Shown here: in pieces, positions 24,931 to 26,874 of the stretch
Layout of the letters: each line of letters starts with the position of its first letter
How positions within the stretch are numbered: the stretch's first letter is position 1
Source: JBBIJO01 sp037445895
Lineage (GTDB): Bacteria > Bacteroidota > Ignavibacteria > Kapaibacteriales > UBA2268
Length of the DNA stretch: 26,874 bases
NCBI GenBank assembly: GCA_037445895.1
Contig: JBBIJO010000020.1
Coordinates: forward strand, 1-26,874
Direction: 5' to 3'
Position numbers and translations under genes: made by a program
Notes under the pieces: generated by a model
Database searches by the model: none
Told to the model about the DNA's origin: nothing
The model's input: only the letters and a program-made list of their open reading frames with translations

Positions 24931-26307
24931 ATGCTAAAGTTTATTATAACTTCGATTCTTGTCTTATTTTTTTCCCTATTATTCAAAACAGGACACTCGA
25001 AAGCAATAGAAAATCGCGAAACCCAACTCACCATTTACACACAGAATCTTGGCGTAGTTAACGAAAAACGGAAAACATCATTATCGGAGGGAATCGGCAC
25101 ACTGGAATTCGCAAACATCCCAACTCAAATTATTCCAAATTCTATAATAATACATTTCGAAGGTGATGTGTTCCAACAATCACTAAATCTCGAAGTTGCA
25201 AACTTGCCATATTTTTTAGAAAAATCCATTGATTCTGCAATATATGCTGTTTCACTCCAAAATCAAATGATTAAAGGCAAATTACTGTATTACTCCGAAA
25301 ATTCATTCGCTATAGAAACAAACGAAGGAAATATTATTTTAGTCCCAGATATTAAGGATTACACAATCTATTCTCCAATTAAACTTTCGAACATACCGCT
25401 TAAACCATCAATTTCTTGGCTTGTTAAACCTAAAAAAGCTGGACCAAACATAATCCATTGGACTTACCAAACGGCGGGAATTTCGTGGGAAGCAAATTTT
25501 AATGCTATCCTCGATGAAAAAGAAAACAAAATGACGCTTCAATGCTGGGCAAATATAACAAACAACACTGGGGTTTCCTTCGACAGTGCGGATGTCAAAC
25601 TATTTTCTGGTTCTATTAATCTTGTTGCTCCAAGAGAATTTACTAGACCTATGCTTCTTAAGCAGAGCGATGAACTGAGTATGGGAACTGCACCTATAAC
25701 CATCGAAAATCTGTCTGAATATTACACTTTTAATGTTCCCTTGAAAGTTTCCATAAAAGATAAGGAATCGAAATTAATCAAACTTTTCGAGGCAAACAAC
25801 ATCGCTATTCAAAAGACATACACTGTTTCAATTTCCGATTATTACAATTACCAAAATACAAAAGACAATCCAAATATCAGAATTAGCTTTAAAAATATAG
25901 AAAAAAATAATTTGGGATATTCATTGCCAAAAGGATTAGCTAATTTTTACAAATCTAATAACAATAGACTGGAACTTATAGGCCAATCCTATGTTCCCTA
26001 TGTTCCCAAAAACGGGGATTTCCGAGCATATATTGGAAAAGCTTTTGATATCGTTACCGAAACCCAAGTGGTTGAATCACAACGAATTTCGGACAAAATC
26101 ATCCAAAAAACTTTTAAATTTATCGTTAGGAATCACAAAAAGGAAAATGTTACTGTCGAGTTAATATTCTCGGCTACTGGATTTCCCGAACTTATTAAAT
26201 CCAGTATTAAGCCAAGTTCAACACAGGCTAATACATTTACTTTCGAAATCCCTGCTAATTCCAATGATTCGAGTGAATTGATATTCACAGTTCGTATAAC
26301 AGACTAA
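24931..26307 (+). CDS. Exported DUF4139-domain protein
   Basis: 458 residues. A signal peptide (about 1-24) is followed by an N-terminal beta domain (QLTIYTQNLGVVNEKRK, EGIGTLEFANIPTQIIPNSI). The DUF4139 domain starts around residue 165, marked by YQTAGISWEANFNAIL, then ANITNNTGVSFDSADVKLFSG. The family is usually longer or paired with a DUF4140 domain; here a short N-terminal equivalent is present. Its function is unknown; the location is likely periplasmic or outer membrane. The ATG has an AAGGTGA site. The stop TAA is directly followed by the tsaE start, so they form an operon. Confidence 0.83.
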   Translation: MLKFIITSILVLFFSLLFKTGHSKAIENRETQLTIYTQNLGVVNEKRKTSLSEGIGTLEFANIPTQIIPNSIIIHFEGDVFQQSLNLEVANLPYFLEKSIDSAIYAVSLQNQMIKGKLLYYSENSFAIETNEGNIILVPDIKDYTIYSPIKLSNIPLKPSISWLVKPKKAGPNIIHWTYQTAGISWEANFNAILDEKENKMTLQCWANITNNTGVSFDSADVKLFSGSINLVAPREFTRPMLLKQSDELSMGTAPITIENLSEYYTFNVPLKVSIKDKESKLIKLFEANNIAIQKTYTVSISDYYNYQNTKDNPNIRISFKNIEKNNLGYSLPKGLANFYKSNNNRLELIGQSYVPYVPKNGDFRAYIGKAFDIVTETQVVESQRISDKIIQKTFKFIVRNHKKENVTVELIFSATGFPELIKSSIKPSSTQANTFTFEIPANSNDSSELIFTVRITD

Positions 26308-26769
26308 ATGATTACTACTATGTTTTCCAAAAAATTTCATTCGAGAAGCGAGAGCGATACAATTGCCTTTGCAAAGGAATTTGCTGAACATTTAAGCACT
26401 AACGAAATAATTGCACTTATAGGTAATCTTGGTACTGGTAAAACTGTTTTTGTCAAAGCTTTATGTGAACATTTCCAGGTGAAAGAAATAGTTACCAGTC
26501 CAACTTTTACACTTATCAACCAATACATTGGAAATTTCAAAGGAAAAGAATTCGATATTTTCCATATTGACTTATATCGAATAAACAAACTCGAAGAAAT
26601 CCAAGATTTAGGATTTACCGAACTTATTTTAACGCCAAACTCTTTGAAATTAATAGAATGGGCAGAAAAAGTTACCGATTTAATCCCGCCGCCGTTCTAC
26701 AAAGTAAATTTCTTTAATGTCGATGACAAAGAAGACGAGCGAATCATTACCGTTGATTATATTCAATGA
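26308..26769 (+). CDS. tsaE: tRNA threonylcarbamoyladenosine biosynthesis ATPase TsaE
   Basis: 153 residues, the family's normal length. TsaE is the ATPase that works with TsaB and TsaD to make t6A at position 37 of ANN-decoding tRNAs. Walker A is GNLGTGKT (39-46; Asn replaces the frequent Asp at 40). The conserved SPTF motif is at 64-67, HIDLYR at 86-91 and IEWAEK at 116-121. The start ATG touches the upstream stop; a second Met (26320) is also possible. There is no Shine-Dalgarno, so it probably depends on the DUF4139 gene's translation. tsaB often follows tsaE, but the window ends 105 nt later with no gene visible. Confidence 0.95.
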   Translation: MITTMFSKKFHSRSESDTIAFAKEFAEHLSTNEIIALIGNLGTGKTVFVKALCEHFQVKEIVTSPTFTLINQYIGNFKGKEFDIFHIDLYRINKLEEIQDLGFTELILTPNSLKLIEWAEKVTDLIPPPFYKVNFFNVDDKEDERIITVDYIQ

Positions 26770-26874
26770 TTTATGTTCAAATATTTGCAACAAAAAACTG
26801 AATAATTGAAATAGCCCATTACAATCTTTTTTCCATTGTGTTTTTTCATCATATTTGTTTATAAAAATAGGAAG
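26770..26874. other. Right-end intergenic fragment
   Basis: AT-rich sequence after tsaE. It holds only an 11-codon frame (ATG at 26773) and no terminator hairpin or RNA gene that I can see. Confidence 0.4.

Overview
The window is AT-rich DNA from a Gram-negative bacterium of the Bacteroidota/Chlorobiota/Ignavibacteria/Kapabacteria (FCB) assemblage. Four things support this. There is a gingipain-type (C25) PorU-like protein with a FlgD-like C-terminal domain, as in type IX secretion systems. The ATP synthase cluster stops at atpG without atpD or atpC. Two lipopolysaccharide-sugar genes (hldD, kdsC) are present. Promoter-like TTTG-N17-22-TAnnTTTG elements also occur. A chlorobial, ignavibacterial or kapabacterial lineage is my best guess. 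That placement is inference, because no rRNA or ribosomal protein gene is present.

Left end (1-3265, + strand): the 3' end of a DASS/SLC13 anion symporter, then a receiver-only response regulator and a membrane sensor kinase, packed as one operon. A single-RRM RNA-binding protein follows, ending in a strong intrinsic terminator.

Middle (3295-12099, - strand): a ten-gene, tightly coupled array read right to left. The order is PfkB-family (adenosine-kinase-like) kinase, secreted CBM9/DOMON-like protein, atpZ, an atpI-like membrane protein, atpB, atpE, atpF, atpH, atpA, hldD, atpG. The heptose epimerase gene hldD sits between atpA and atpG and overlaps atpA by 4 nt. A 12-bp RNA hairpin lies between atpE and atpF. 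A promoter candidate sits just upstream of the kinase gene.

Next (12267-15414): lysine 6-aminotransferase (-). A 44-codon ORF-like island lies in its upstream region. A divergent, unrecognised four-helix membrane protein (+) follows and ends in a strong terminator.

Right (15560-26769): a very large PorU-like protease (+) containing what looks like an ILEI/FAM3-type domain. Converging on it with a 2-nt gap is a six-gene - strand operon: kdsC, ytxH-like, DUF948-like, CoA-binding protein, cupin, outer-membrane barrel. A divergent + strand pair closes the window: a DUF4139 exported protein and tsaE.

I saw no rRNA, tRNA, CRISPR array, insertion sequence or integrase. Most of the window is housekeeping. 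The best candidates for something new are the PorU/ILEI architecture, the hldD insertion, the unknown membrane protein at 14056, the short ORF upstream of lat, and the genome-wide TCGA bias.
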